The notes below the pieces were generated by a model that was not told where the DNA came from, made no database searches, and saw only the letters and a list, made by a program, of their open reading frames with translations. DNA of 62,954 nt, taken from assembly GCA_002104905.1 (NCBI GenBank), contig MCFE01000522.1:1-62954 (forward strand). The letters are read 5' to 3'. The stretch is from Basidiobolus meristosporus CBS 931.73 (Eukaryota > Basidiobolomycota > Basidiobolomycetes > Basidiobolales > Basidiobolaceae). Of this stretch, positions 10,001-19,252 are shown piece after piece. Within the stretch, counting starts at the first letter, position 1; each line of letters begins with the position of its first letter. A program made the position numbers and the translations under genes.

Positions 10001-11327
10001 ATGAATGGCTTCCTTCACTGCTTCTAAGGTTTACTTGGATATTCCTTCTCCCACTGCATCAATTCTTCTATTGTTACTCATGAAAGCCTTCTTAGTTGGA
10101 ATTTCTTGGTATTGGGTAAAAAGTGCTTTTTGGTGTGCAAAGTGTTGAGATGCTCCAGAGTCAATGTACTGCATCTGATAATCCTTGTTTGTGGTCATAC
10201 TTAGTGGCAGATATGAATAGGCTATCTTCAGTTGTTGCAGCATTTTCATAGTCAGGCTTCTTTTGCTGATTATCAAGGCTTTGAGACACTGGTCCAATAT
10301 GTATCCTTTCCTTGTACAGTAGCTGTAAAACAGGTTGCTGTTGCCTTTGTAAGGTCTTGGGTACCTCCTTTGTAGGTCATCATTGCTTATTAAAGCATTT
10401 TCTTCCTTCTTGTTGGTGCTTGATTCACTTAATTCTTCATCCAGGAGCCTTGCCCTAAGGAAAACAAACTGAGAAAAGGCCAGCAAAACACCATCATAGT
10501 ATCAGCTGAATTCCATCTCAATATCTCTGTTCTGAGCTGATGTGCAGGCAAGCAAACAAGTTCTCCAGGAGGAGACTAGGCAAACTAGCATCTGTACCAA
10601 ATTTGGTAATTAGCTGCCCATTACTTCCATCAAGAATTGCATTTGAAATTTTGAACCCAAAACACCAGCCAAGTACTAGCAAAATACCATTGGAACACCA
10701 GCAGAATACCAGCTAAGAATCAGATGAATTCCAAGTTTGAGATTTTTCATAGGGCTCCATATATGTAATTTAAGGTCAAATCTTTAGTCCTGGACTCTAG
10801 GGCTGACACAAGGCCCTGAAGCTTCTCTGTCAGGCTATTCAGGATGGCTACTATCATATCCTCATCCGTAGCTGGTACACCTATAGATTCAATCTCATCT
10901 ACCAGCAGGGTAATTCTGTTGATTACATCTTTCCTTTCTTCTCCCAGCAGCATCTTTGTAGTAAGGAATTTTTATCTAAGATACATTTTCTTTGCAACTG
11001 AACATGACTGGTAGGTGTCTTCTAATGCCTTCCAGACATTCCTTGCTGTTTTTGCTCTTGAGCATTGAATTAGCAATTTGTCTTTAACATTAAGGCAAAT
11101 GCAGTTAATGGCATTTTGTACTTTCTTCTGGTACTCTAAGACTTCCTCTCCCATATTTTTAGGAGGGCATTATTCTCCCATGACAATATCCCAAAGGCCT
11201 CTTTCTTGTAGCAGCATCATCATCTTCTCCTTCCTCACTTAGTAGTTAGATCCATTCAGCAGAGGGAAAAGTTCCAGTGATTGCAGTGGCAGACATTGCA
11301 GAGAGTGACAGCTTGGGGCTTGTAGCA
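7048..11327 (-). pseudogene. Copia A4 gag-pol (defective)
   Basis: Read from 11327 down: gag (about 11290-10200, with a 304-bp foreign insert at 10452-10755), protease region around 10170 (YIDSGASQHFAHQ), GAG-pre-integrase (around 9750-9600), integrase (9690-9250), RT (about 8570-7900, with ALYVDDLIV near 8030) and RNase H (about 7600-7050, ADWGQNLEDRRSTT near 7500). The integrase catalytic Asp of the SDNGGEY motif is Ala (SANGGEY, near 9377), as in A3. Many frameshifts and stops split the frame. The primer-site remnant at 11315-11327 is mutated (GGGGCTTGTAGCA). Confidence 0.82.
10452..10755. mobile_element. Candidate 304-bp MITE inside A4 gag
   Basis: All other family A copies read straight from GGAGCCTT to CCATATA here. 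A4 instead has 304 extra bases. The ends look like inverted repeats: GCCCTAAGGAAAA on the left, and GCCCTATGAAAAA on the right when reverse-complemented. At most one or two T residues are duplicated. The interior has irregular CACCAGC / ATACCAGC units and no open frame. I do not recognise the family. Confidence 0.55.
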
Positions 11328-11373
11328 TGTTGTAAGAGTCCGGGAGTTACTGGAAGTGATTGGAAGAACAAGT
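11328..11373 (-). repeat. Central copia A LTR, piece 1 of 3
   Basis: This is the first 46 bases (plus-strand order) of the shared A4/A3 LTR, from TGTTGTAAGAGTC to AGAACAAGT. E1 inserted directly after CAAGT, which is duplicated at 19225-19229. Confidence 0.88.
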
Positions 11374-11747
11374 TGTTAGTACTAAATGCAGTACCCACTC
11401 TTTACCCAAGAGTTCTCCCCAGTGTTCTACCCAAAGTCCCCCAGTATCCTCCCTATGATTCCCCCACATGCCCTCCCTCCTATCCTTGCCCTTATCTACT
11501 TAGAACACTTACCATAACAGGAAGGTGCTCACACCCCTATTTTATAACATATTGTCTATTATCTAAGCCCCCCAAGTGATATATATCTACTCAATTGAAC
11601 CAAGTGAGAGGACATGAGGATTTGGACAAAATAAACACAAGTCTTTACTACCTTGCTACCTTCTATTGGAAGCTATTCTGAACCAAGTGGTACTGACTTG
11701 ACCTACAAGCTCTCCCACTCACCAAGTACAGTCAGTAATAACACACA
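11374..11747 (+). repeat. E1 5' LTR
   Basis: Starts TGTTAGTACTAAATGCAG and ends TAATAACACACA. It is unusually C-rich in its first 130 bases (repeated CCCAAG / TACCC / CCCCC runs). It aligns over its full length with 18839-19224 apart from one 12-base gap and scattered substitutions. Confidence 0.88.
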
Positions 11748-11750
11748 TAT

Positions 11751-11768
11751 TTGGTGCCTTCTCTGCGG
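11751..11768 (+). promoter_or_regulatory. E1 candidate primer-binding site
   Basis: TTGGTGCCTTCTCTGCGG begins three bases after the LTR. The TGG start fits complementarity to a tRNA 3' CCA end. I cannot name the tRNA. Confidence 0.45.
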
Positions 11769-11788
11769 AAATAAGCCCAAGTAAGATA

Positions 11789-12682
11789 ATGACTATAAAA
11801 ATTAAACTAAAAACTTACAAGGGAAAGAGAGAGAAAGCCCTTGAGTGGTTTGATAAGTTTGAGAGAGTTGCTGTTGATGCAGGATAGGACAACAATAAGA
11901 GAGTAAGGGAGTTTGCAAGACATATGGAAGGGTCAGTATGGCAATGGCATTATGGGTTAGAAGACACAGTTAAAGATGACTGGGATGCACTAGAAGAAGC
12001 TTACAAGACATGCTTTCTATATGCCAAAGAGTACCACTACAAAGCCCTTCTACTGTCCTCACAGAAGAAAAGCAGTGAGAGCTATGAAGCCTACACTGAG
12101 CTGTTTCTCCAACAAGTTCAATGTATCCCACAGGACAAGACTGCCAAACAACAGCTCATGAGGTATTTTATTATGGACATAGATGACAAAATAAGACATA
12201 GGGCATCCAAAGAACAAGAGGGATGTAAAACACTGCAAGAGTTGGTCAAACAAGTACAAGGGGTCATCCTGCTATGGGGGCTACCCTATAGTGATACAAA
12301 TGACCAAAGGACAGGGATCCCCCATAAGAAAGGAAAAATGGCCTCCCCAAATGACCATGAGTCACAGGAATTACGGAAAAAGGTTGACAAACTCTTGATC
12401 CACAATGTCCAAGAAGCCCCCAAAGAAGGTGATAAACTCTGAGAAGCTGTTGTAGATTTAAAGGCCCAGGTACAAGCCCTGACCCAACAGATGGAACAAC
12501 CACAACAACAGTACCTGTGTTATGTATGTGGAGTTGTAGGCCACAGAGCCCACAAATGTGAAAAACAGTACGGACAAGAACCCATACCAGACACAAAAGA
12601 GAAGAAGGCATCAAAAGACAGAGTCCCTTGCCAGGAGGCCAACAGGACTCTGTCAATTAAAGCCCTCCGGTCAGAACAGTAA
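11789..12682 (+). pseudogene. E1 gag, nucleocapsid with CCHC knuckle
   Basis: One frame runs from the ATG at 11789 to TAA at 12680-12682 (297 codons) but carries TAG at 11885-11887 and TGA at 12440-12442. The N-terminal half resembles retrotransposon gag (EWFDKFERVAVDAG; GSVWQWHYGLEDTVKDDW). The C-terminal part has a perfect zinc knuckle, CYVCGVVGHRAHKC (about codons 248-261). Gag would form the particle and bind the RNA. The two in-frame stops make it non-functional unless read through. Pol lies in another frame starting about 12727, so a frameshift arrangement is likely in the ancestor. Confidence 0.78.
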
Positions 12683-12726
12683 AAATATGGAAGAAGAAGC
12701 ATTGACATGATGCTTCCAGAGAGGAG

Positions 12727-13125
12727 GTGAAGAAACCTTTAGTAGAGGTTCTGTCAAAAGGAAAGATTGCAGAATTAGGTGAAGAGGTACAGAATGAGCC
12801 TTGGGAAGAAGTATTGAAACAAACAAAGAATGCTAGTACATCTTCCCACAGCCTATTCCCCATAATGAAGGTACTAGAGCAAACCAAGGCAACCCTCCCA
12901 ATAACCAATTTACTGGGTCTGGCCCTGGCTCTAGTCAAGGAACTGATAGAGTGATTGAAGGAGACAACAACCCTTCATGCCAACCAGATGGTCCTGCAAA
13001 AACCAAATAATGGTTCATATGTAAAGGTATGTATAGAGAATAAGAAGATTCTTGCCCTTATCAACACAGGATCCTCTATGTTGATCATGTCAAAATTATT
13101 AGCAAAATGTCTAAAGTTAGATATA
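12727..13125 (+). pseudogene. E1 pol, N-terminal part with retropepsin start (before Harbinger)
   Basis: The frame runs from 12727 through a TGA at 12952-12954 to ATA at 13123-13125, where the Harbinger element begins. The retropepsin signature reads ALINTGSS, so the catalytic Asp of the usual [I/V]DTG is Asn (AAC at about 13059-13070). Downstream LLAKCLKLDI is typical of the region after the active site. The frame continues without a shift at 17328 if the Harbinger and one ATA are removed. Confidence 0.75.
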
Positions 13126-13146
13126 TGACTTGTTCCATTGTACTGT

Positions 13147-13950
13147 TGTGGTAGGGTAAACATACCTCCCACAGACAAGTTTACTCATATAGTCATTATG
13201 ATATACTTATCCATATTTTATCTTATCAGTATTATCCCATTCTTCTTTTGCCCATATTATCAGTATTATCCCCATATGATGTTTACCCTGATTAGTTATT
13301 AGCATTAGTTATCCCAGATGTTATTCAGCTTTGTGATCAGTAGATGTATCTATATAAGGCAAGTACCCGCGTCAGTACCTGTGACACATGACCTAGGTCT
13401 GTGTTACCATCTCTACCATTTCAATACCATATATGGTATTTCTATGTTGCACAGGTTTCAGACTACTAATTCCTGATTGGTTGAAAGTGCTGTGCCTTTT
13501 AGAACCTTCCAGGACATTCTTGGCATATTTTTAGCTCATAGTGATGTCATCAAGAACTCCACTGATACCTAGAATCTTGTAGAACCTTGTCATCAGTAAT
13601 CCCTTGGCAATCAAGAAAAGTATTTAAGGGAAAGCAATCCCTCATCAATATATCATCCCTTCTATCAGTAACACTTCTACCTTATTGATTAGCAGTTGAT
13701 CACTGCACCTGCCTTCAACAGTACATCTCAGACCTGCAATCAAGGAGCTTTTCAGGGTAGTGCACAAGACAAACAGAGGCCTTTGGAGACACTTGAAGCA
13801 CCTAGGAAGCTAGAGAAGCAGGAGCTTTTACCATAGTGGCATATTGACAAAGACACCAGCAGTTTAGACACAGAGGTTATTGCACCCATCAGACACCTCG
13901 CACACCTTGAGTTGTGTAGCTTCTCCCAGGAGTACCTCTACACCACAACA
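13147..13950 (+). repeat. Solo family D LTR inside Harbinger-1
   Basis: About 804 bp, TGTGGTAGGGTAAACATACC at the start and CTACACCACAACA at the end. It matches 26457-27260 (reverse) along its full length. A TATTTAAG box lies near 13620. The Harbinger-2 copy reads uninterrupted where this LTR sits (ATTGTACTGTACCAGGGC). The right boundary is uncertain by up to 7 bases. The flanks ACTGT and ACCGT may be a mutated 5-bp target duplication. Confidence 0.8.
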
Positions 13951-14664
13951 CCGTGCCAGGGCACGCGGCGTGATCTGCGGTTGTAAAGAACAATTGGGCG
14001 CAATATTATAGCTACCAGAAGGCAGGATTGTTCTTGGACAATTTTGCACTATGCAGGACAATCTTGCACACTATGGCACAATGAGGTTGCACGGATGATT
14101 GCGCCAACTTGTAATGTTTGCATCATGTGCGCAATCCAATACCGCTATTATGGCAGGTAAAATCTGGTATTTGGATATGTTTCTTTAATGTAAATGGAAA
14201 TAGATGTGTATCACACTATAAAGTACACTGATACTTACCATTTTGGTTACCCTCACTCCAATTCAATGGTATCTCAGTGGTTAATTGGTCCAAAAGTATC
14301 CTGAAGCTGGCAGCCCCCAATTGGCGCATTGACTACTGAAAAAGCTACCTGATTTGCCATCAAATATCCCATTTTGCCCATTGAGCAAGTAAATCCCTGA
14401 TCCTAGTGATTGGACAAGGTGTCATTGCTAGCATGCAAGCAATTGTGTAGGTGCAAAACAGATCCAATAGCTGCACTGGTATTACAGATGACGTATATAT
14501 ATGCAGGGTGTTTATTTATAGGGGTTCAGTCTCAAATGTGAGGCAACCTTGATATCACTTATATCAAAAATTTGATGATCACTGATTTGCAATGGCTCAA
14601 TTTGGATTGTCAAAAAAAGGGTTGTCAGGATCATTACAAATGTGAGCAATTCAAAGCAATTGCA

Positions 14665-15804
14665 TCATCTTCTCCCGGGTTTTTTTCTCACAGCAATTAC
14701 TACTGAAGCATTTGGTAGTGACTCACTTTGCACACCTATACTACTTCCTGGCTGACTATCATCTTGGCTACTTGTGTATTTGTAGTCAGTATTTTGCCTC
14801 CTAGTTGATGAGTGTGATGCTGCAGCTTGGCCGCGCTGAATTGCTCCCACTGAACCAACTGAACCAGCCTGTAGTGCCACGCGCTGATGCGTTCTTTTAC
14901 TTGCAAAGAGCTCTGGTGGTTGAGGCACTTCATGTTGGTCATCATCAGTCAGTTCACCAGAAGTAACTTGCTGATGGTCAGGCAAAATGGCACGCGCAGG
15001 CATGCCTTGCTGTGTTGAGATGGCCCTTGGCTGAGTTTGATGTGATGCTGCATGTTAACGCGACTCAGTCCGCTCCAATGGACTTGTGTCTAAATGAGCA
15101 GTTTGGCAAGTTCTTGTAGTTTTGCTCTGAAGTGCACGCATTGACTTGATGTGGGGCATTCTGGTAACAGGTGTTGGTGTGGTCTGGACTGATGTGTGCC
15201 GGCATGCTGTGGTTGCAAGAGATGGTAGGGAATCCAGCAAGGCGTGCTGGCACAATCTGAACAATGCTGCTTGCGGTCTGTATTCTTCCTCCTCAAGCTC
15301 ACCATCCAATTCCTCTAGGTATTCACTTACCCTCTGTCTGATACTTTGGAACTGTTGCCTGGATAAGTCCTGTGTATATTGCTCTCCAAAGCCACTTGGC
15401 CCTACTAATATATCATGTAGTACATTAGTCATTTGGGGCAAAAACTCATTCAAAATCACTTTGGTTCCCAAAGTTGAGGCACAAAGATATGCATCCGGCC
15501 TATACTGTGCAAATAGCACGCAAAATTGATCCCGCACAGCTTCTTTGTCAGATCCCCTCACTCTCAGCTCATTCTTGATTTCAATACTTGTCTTGTTATA
15601 TATCTTTTTACATACATCAGCTGGCATCTTGATGTAGAACTCATGTCACAGCTTTCTACTCATATTCTTCCATCTTTGTTGACTCTCTGAGGTATCTAGT
15701 TCTGCTAGATTAATCAGTAGTGCCCATATATCTGTATGAAGGCTCATCATAGACACTTGGGCAATACTAAAATCATTTGGCAAGAACTCAAACGGATCCA
15801 ACAT
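14665..15804 (-). pseudogene. Harbinger-1 second gene (putative DNA-binding partner)
   Basis: One minus-strand frame of 379 codons from ATG at 15802-15804 to TGA at 14663-14667, interrupted by TGA near 15645 (Trp in Harbinger-2) and TAA at 15055-15057. The N-terminal part (MLDPFEFLPND, then DTSESQQRWKNMSRKL) and the middle (FLPQMTNVLHDILVGPSGF, YLEELDGELEEEEY) are conserved with the other copies. The C-terminus is Gln/Ser-rich and ends in a basic RKKPGRR. PIF/Harbinger elements usually pair the transposase with a Myb/SANT-like protein that binds the ends and directs import. I see no clear Myb triad here, so the role is inferred from position. The copies lack a shared disabling mutation, so the gene was active when they spread. 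Confidence 0.65.
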
Positions 15805-16256
15805 CAACCTTTTTGGTCTGGACCATGCTTGTGAGCTGGGGGATGGGTTTTGTCTGGGTTGTACTAAAGATGAGTTAAGGCTTGGTATGGGGACTATAGC
15901 AACAGATTTGGATACTTATACAGCAGTATATTGGCATCAACCTGGTCTTATATGAAATATATATGAAAACTAATGTGATTGTTGAATTTTCCATATATTA
16001 TGCATGATGCATCTTGGATTGCGTTGACACAGATCAGATCACATCAATTGCAGATTTCCTATTTGATTATAGACCTATGATTAAAGCATCAATAAAAGTA
16101 CCAAGGCATTGTTTGCAGATGATTTTCGCAAAATAATGATGGGATACATGACAATTGATGGAGATTTAACCATAATGTATTAAGAATCAGATAAACAACG
16201 TAGGTTGCGCCAAATCAATTCAAACAGCCTCCATACAATCATCCACCAATTTTGAT
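15805..16256. promoter_or_regulatory. Divergent intergenic region of Harbinger-1
   Basis: The 452 bases between the starts of the second gene (minus) and the transposase (plus) must hold both promoters. They are AT-rich, with ATATATATG-type runs at 15958-15966 and TTGCGTTGACACAGATCAGA at 16019-16038. No specific element can be assigned. The equivalent region of Harbinger-2 is 28857-29309. Confidence 0.45.
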
Positions 16257-17180
16257 ATGACTTATTCATCTGAATGGTCTTTTCTCATCAATCCCATCAC
16301 TACCACCGCATTTCCTTTTGACACACTAGAGGAGATCTATTCCAAGTACTGTGAACCATCAACCCCAATCTACTTGAGGAGATCCCTTGTTAAGCTTCTC
16401 TGCTATTACAAGAACTATTGCCCTACAAGGTTTCATCCCACCATCCATGGCAACAAAAGTCCTAGAAGCTTTCATTCCCAGCTGACAGCAATGGAGAAAC
16501 ACCTTGCAGAGGGTATAAATGACTTAGAGAAAGCTTGGAATACTAGGTTCAGAAGCTCCAATAGACTTCCATATCCCAGAGTGTTCAGCAACAGGTTCCA
16601 TATCAGGAGTATTTTGGATACCTTCCCAGTGAGGATGAACAGACCTTCTAGAGGGCAGAGGCACTTCTATTCTGGCAGGTACAAGGCACACTGTGTGAAG
16701 TTTCAAGCACTGTCTGACATTGAGGGTAACATCATCTGGTTTAGTGGGCCAATTGCTGGAAGTAGGCATGACAAAGCACTCTTGGTAGAGAATCATCCTG
16801 AATTCAGTAGAGGGGAGAAATGTACGACAGACTTATCCTATATAGGGGAGGATTGTCAGAGATTAGGATGTATTACAGCTTATAGGAAGCCAAGGAATGA
16901 TGTGCTTAGCAGGAAGCAGAAGCTCTACAATGAGATATTTAATCATTTCAGAGTGAGGATAGAGCACGCATTTGGATATCTGAAGAGATTCAGCATATTG
17001 GCAGGTAAATACAGAGGAAAGTCATATATAGGAGAAAACAGCAGAATAGGTAAAATAGTTAAGATACTTATTAATGCACAGTATGTTCACACAAGAAGAC
17101 ATCCACTGAGAGAAATGTGTCTGGAGCATTATGAAGAGTTAATAAAGCAAGGAAAGCACTACTCTGAGCAACATAAGTAA
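16257..17180 (+). CDS. PIF/Harbinger DDE transposase
   Basis: An uninterrupted 307-codon frame, somewhat short for the family. It resembles HARBI1/DDE_Tnp_4 transposases. ILDTFPVRMNRP (Asp121) matches the first catalytic Asp context. GPIAGSRHDKALL (Asp172) matches the GS.HD block. FNHFRVRIEHAFGYLKRF (Glu236) matches the last catalytic Glu block. The enzyme would cut at the terminal repeats and make 3-bp target duplications, as seen around this element and the two fold-back elements. The ATG at 16257 is the first in frame. An upstream exon or longer N-terminus cannot be excluded, because HARBI1-type proteins often have a helix-turn-helix start; LVKLLCYYKNYCPTRFH (residues 44-60) may be part of it. 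No stop or frameshift is visible, unlike every other transposon gene nearby. Confidence 0.82.
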   Translation: MTYSSEWSFLINPITTTAFPFDTLEEIYSKYCEPSTPIYLRRSLVKLLCYYKNYCPTRFHPTIHGNKSPRSFHSQLTAMEKHLAEGINDLEKAWNTRFRSSNRLPYPRVFSNRFHIRSILDTFPVRMNRPSRGQRHFYSGRYKAHCVKFQALSDIEGNIIWFSGPIAGSRHDKALLVENHPEFSRGEKCTTDLSYIGEDCQRLGCITAYRKPRNDVLSRKQKLYNEIFNHFRVRIEHAFGYLKRFSILAGKYRGKSYIGENSRIGKIVKILINAQYVHTRRHPLREMCLEHYEELIKQGKHYSEQHK

Positions 17181-17327
17181 GATTGAGTAAAATTACCAGT
17201 AACTGTATCATACTACTGGCATCATGGTAGAAATTATAGTGCCAGATAGTGCTGTAGAGTACCAGATTGATCCGGCACCATAAACAGGCTGGCACTATGT
17301 GGCACTATCCAATGGAACAAGTCTATA

Positions 17328-18206
17328 GTCCCCAACAACACCATTAGGGTATGGCTAGCAAATGACCTGCTGGACACAACAGTAGGAGTGGTGCCTAATT
17401 GCCCCATCTGGCTAGGCAACTTGATTATACATCAAGATGTTGTGGTTCTACCAGTTGTAGCCAACAACCTACTCATTGGTGAGAGTTAGTTTATCCAACA
17501 TAAGATGGATATACTTTACAGTGCATCTGAACTCAGATGGGATACCAAGAGTATCCCACTGATTCATATCAACAATGAGAGCAAGGCGCATAGCAACAGT
17601 GTGACAATTGAAGAGGTGAAACTGTTGCAGTCTCCAATCATCACACAAAAGGTGATAAAAATACCACCCACCAGTGAGATGGTGATCTCATTAGAGACAC
17701 CAATAGCTTATTTGACAAGCGGAAGAGTGATAACCACAGCAAAGGCATCTGAGCAACTGGAAGGAATCTCCATCCCTAAAGTATGGATACCGCCAAAATT
17801 TGAAACGCAAAGTCTGAAGTGCTTAATGGTTAACAATGGGTGACACATGGTGACATTGCCTAGAGGAGTGCCATTGTTAAACCTAGAGGAAGTTGACAGA
17901 AACAACCAAGGACCACCTACAAACAAGGAACCACAAGAAGAACTCCCCAAACTAGATGTGGACCCCGGTCTACCGCCTGCATTACAAGACAAGTTCCTAG
18001 AAGGAATACACCCACTTGCCCAAGTATTCTCTAAGAACCAAGTAATTGGTCATATATCTGGGGTATATCACCAAATCCACCTTGCCAACAAATACCCCAT
18101 CAAGCAAAAAGTCTATAGGAGCTTGAAAATTGACACAGACTATATCAAAGAGATGATTGAAACTTTGTTAAAAGACAACATCATTACAGAGAGCCAAATG
18201 GATTAA
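17328..18206 (+). pseudogene. E1 pol, protease end and start of reverse transcriptase (after Harbinger)
   Basis: This continues the 12727 frame after Harbinger removal. PNNTIRVWLANDLLDTTVG and VVANNLLIGES fit the second half of a retropepsin. After a spacer, KYPIKQKVYRSLKIDTDYI and ETLLKDNIITES fit the segment just before the first RT motif. In-frame stops occur near 17487 (TAG), at 17841-17843 (TGA) and at 18204-18206 (TAA). The remaining RT, RNase H and integrase are absent. Homologous full-length elements would have about 2.5 kb more here. Confidence 0.72.
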
Positions 18207-18765
18207 ATACACCAGCCAGTTAACCCATGCAATCCACCAAGTTGCTATGTTACAACTATTACAGTGGTTCACCATAGGACAACTCAGGAACCAGTACAAA
18301 GTTCAACTCCAAGAAGCCAAAGAAACCGCTGCAGACTCTGTAGAAACCATAAGGCAAGTACAAAAGCGCCTCATTTGTGCCACAGTTTCTATGGAAGAAC
18401 TACAATATGTCTTGGAAAAAGCAAAAACTTGTTACCAACAATGGGTGACTGCCAACCAAGTGTACACCCTCTTCAAAAGGTCCCCTGCTATCATATTGAA
18501 CACAAAAAGGACAAGCCCCAACATCATTTGCAAGATAAAGAAGCAAGACTTTATTGCGCTATTGCACCTCTTCTTGTTCTCCAGTCTTCCCAAGGAACTT
18601 ACCCAGAGCCCTATGGTTTGCAAACTATTTGGCTCTGTGGAGAACATCCCTCAAGCAACGCAAGCCGCACCCCACTCTGCTGCCAAATGGCATCAGGTAC
18701 TCACCCACAACCCCCTTGCAAGTGACAACCAGCAATGGTACTATGGTGACTCCCATGCTCCATGA
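18205..18765 (+). CDS. E1 3' ORF of unknown function
   Basis: Open from 18205 in this frame, first ATG at 18247, stop at 18763-18765 (172 codons from the ATG). The first third is predicted helical and charged (QLRNQYKVQLQEAKETAADS, then METIRQVQKRL-like heptads), consistent with a coiled coil. The rest has no motif I know. It lies between the pol deletion and the 3' LTR. It could be the tail of integrase in a rearranged frame, or an accessory ORF. I do not recognise it. Given the damage around it, expression is doubtful. Confidence 0.35.
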   Translation, partial: KYTSQLTHAIHQVAMLQLLQWFTIGQLRNQYKVQLQEAKETAADSVETIRQVQKRLICATVSMEELQYVLEKAKTCYQQWVTANQVYTLFKRSPAIILNTKRTSPNIICKIKKQDFIALLHLFLFSSLPKELTQSPMVCKLFGSVENIPQATQAAPHSAAKWHQVLTHNPLASDNQQWYYGDSHAP

Positions 18766-18838
18766 ACAAAATCATCCCTGGAGAAGCAAGTTAGTCAAAG
18801 AACTTCAAGGACAAAGCTCCCTATTAACCCCTTGGATA

Positions 18839-19224
18839 TGTGAGTACCAAATGCAGTACCCACTCTTTGCCCAAGAGTTCTCCCCAGAGTCCTACCCTGA
18901 GTTCTACCCAAAGTCCCCCAGTATCCTCCCTATGATTCCCCCACATGCCCTCCCTCCTATCCCTGCCCTTATCTAGTTAGAGCACCTACCATAACAGGAA
19001 GGTGCTCACACCCCTATTTTATAACATATTGTCTATTATCTAAGCCCCCCAAGTGATATATATCTAACCAATTGAACCAAGTGAGAGGACAAGAGGATTT
19101 GGATGAAATAAACACAAGTCTTTATTACCTTGCTACCTTCTATTGGAAGCTATTCTGAACCAAGTGGTACTGACTTGACCTACAAGCTCTCCCACTCACC
19201 AAGTACAGTTAGTAATAACCCACA
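18839..19224 (+). repeat. E1 3' LTR
   Basis: Starts TGTGAGTACCAAATGCAG and ends AATAACCCACA. It contains the 12-base insertion relative to the 5' LTR (a duplicated CCTACCC/GAGTTCTACCC-like unit near 18890) plus scattered substitutions. CAAGT follows. Confidence 0.88.
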
Positions 19225-19229
19225 CAAGT

Positions 19230-19252
19230 AGATTATGTGGTTTTCACTTAAT
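19230..19252 (-). repeat. Central copia A LTR, piece 2 of 3
   Basis: Twenty-three bases (AGATTATGTGG through ACTTAAT) that continue the LTR interrupted at 11373. They end at the AAT target of the fold-back element. Confidence 0.85.

Larger units (their letters stand above)
13126..17324 (+). mobile_element. Harbinger-1 (PIF/Harbinger DNA transposon)
   Basis: Terminal inverted repeats TGACTTGTTCCATTG (left, 13126) and, reverse-complemented, AGACTTGTTCCATTG (right, ending 17324). A 3-bp target duplication ATA lies at 13123-13125 and 17325-17327. It carries two divergent genes, as expected for this superfamily: a DDE transposase (16257-17180, plus) and a second protein (14665-15804, minus). A family D LTR (13147-13950) sits 20 bases inside the left end. 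Precise removal restores the reading frame of E1 pol. Two further partial copies lie at 28354-31202 and 50588-51525. Confidence 0.88.
11374..19224 (+). mobile_element. E1: gypsy-like LTR retrotransposon, internally deleted
   Basis: LTRs lie at 11374-11747 (374 bp) and 18839-19224 (386 bp; the 3' copy has 12 extra bases near its start). The target CAAGT is duplicated at 11369-11373 and 19225-19229. The interior encodes gag with a CCHC knuckle, a retropepsin-like region and the first part of a reverse transcriptase, then jumps to an ORF of unknown function. Most of RT, RNase H and integrase is missing, so it is a deletion derivative. A Harbinger element (13126-17324) sits in its protease gene. 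No convincing polypurine tract precedes the 3' LTR. Confidence 0.85.

Noticed and set aside
13942-13954. An exact target duplication for the family D LTR in Harbinger-1
   Set aside because: ACTGT and ACCGT differ by one base and the LTR end is ambiguous, because CCGTGC also follows the other D LTR.
15146-15529. Plus-strand 127-codon frame overlapping the Harbinger second gene
   Set aside because: It is antisense to the conserved minus-strand gene and is not preserved in Harbinger-2.
18264-18725. 153-codon frame overlapping the E1 3' ORF
   Set aside because: Its Ser/Arg/His/Cys-rich composition looks like an out-of-frame reading; the 18247 frame has a more protein-like composition.
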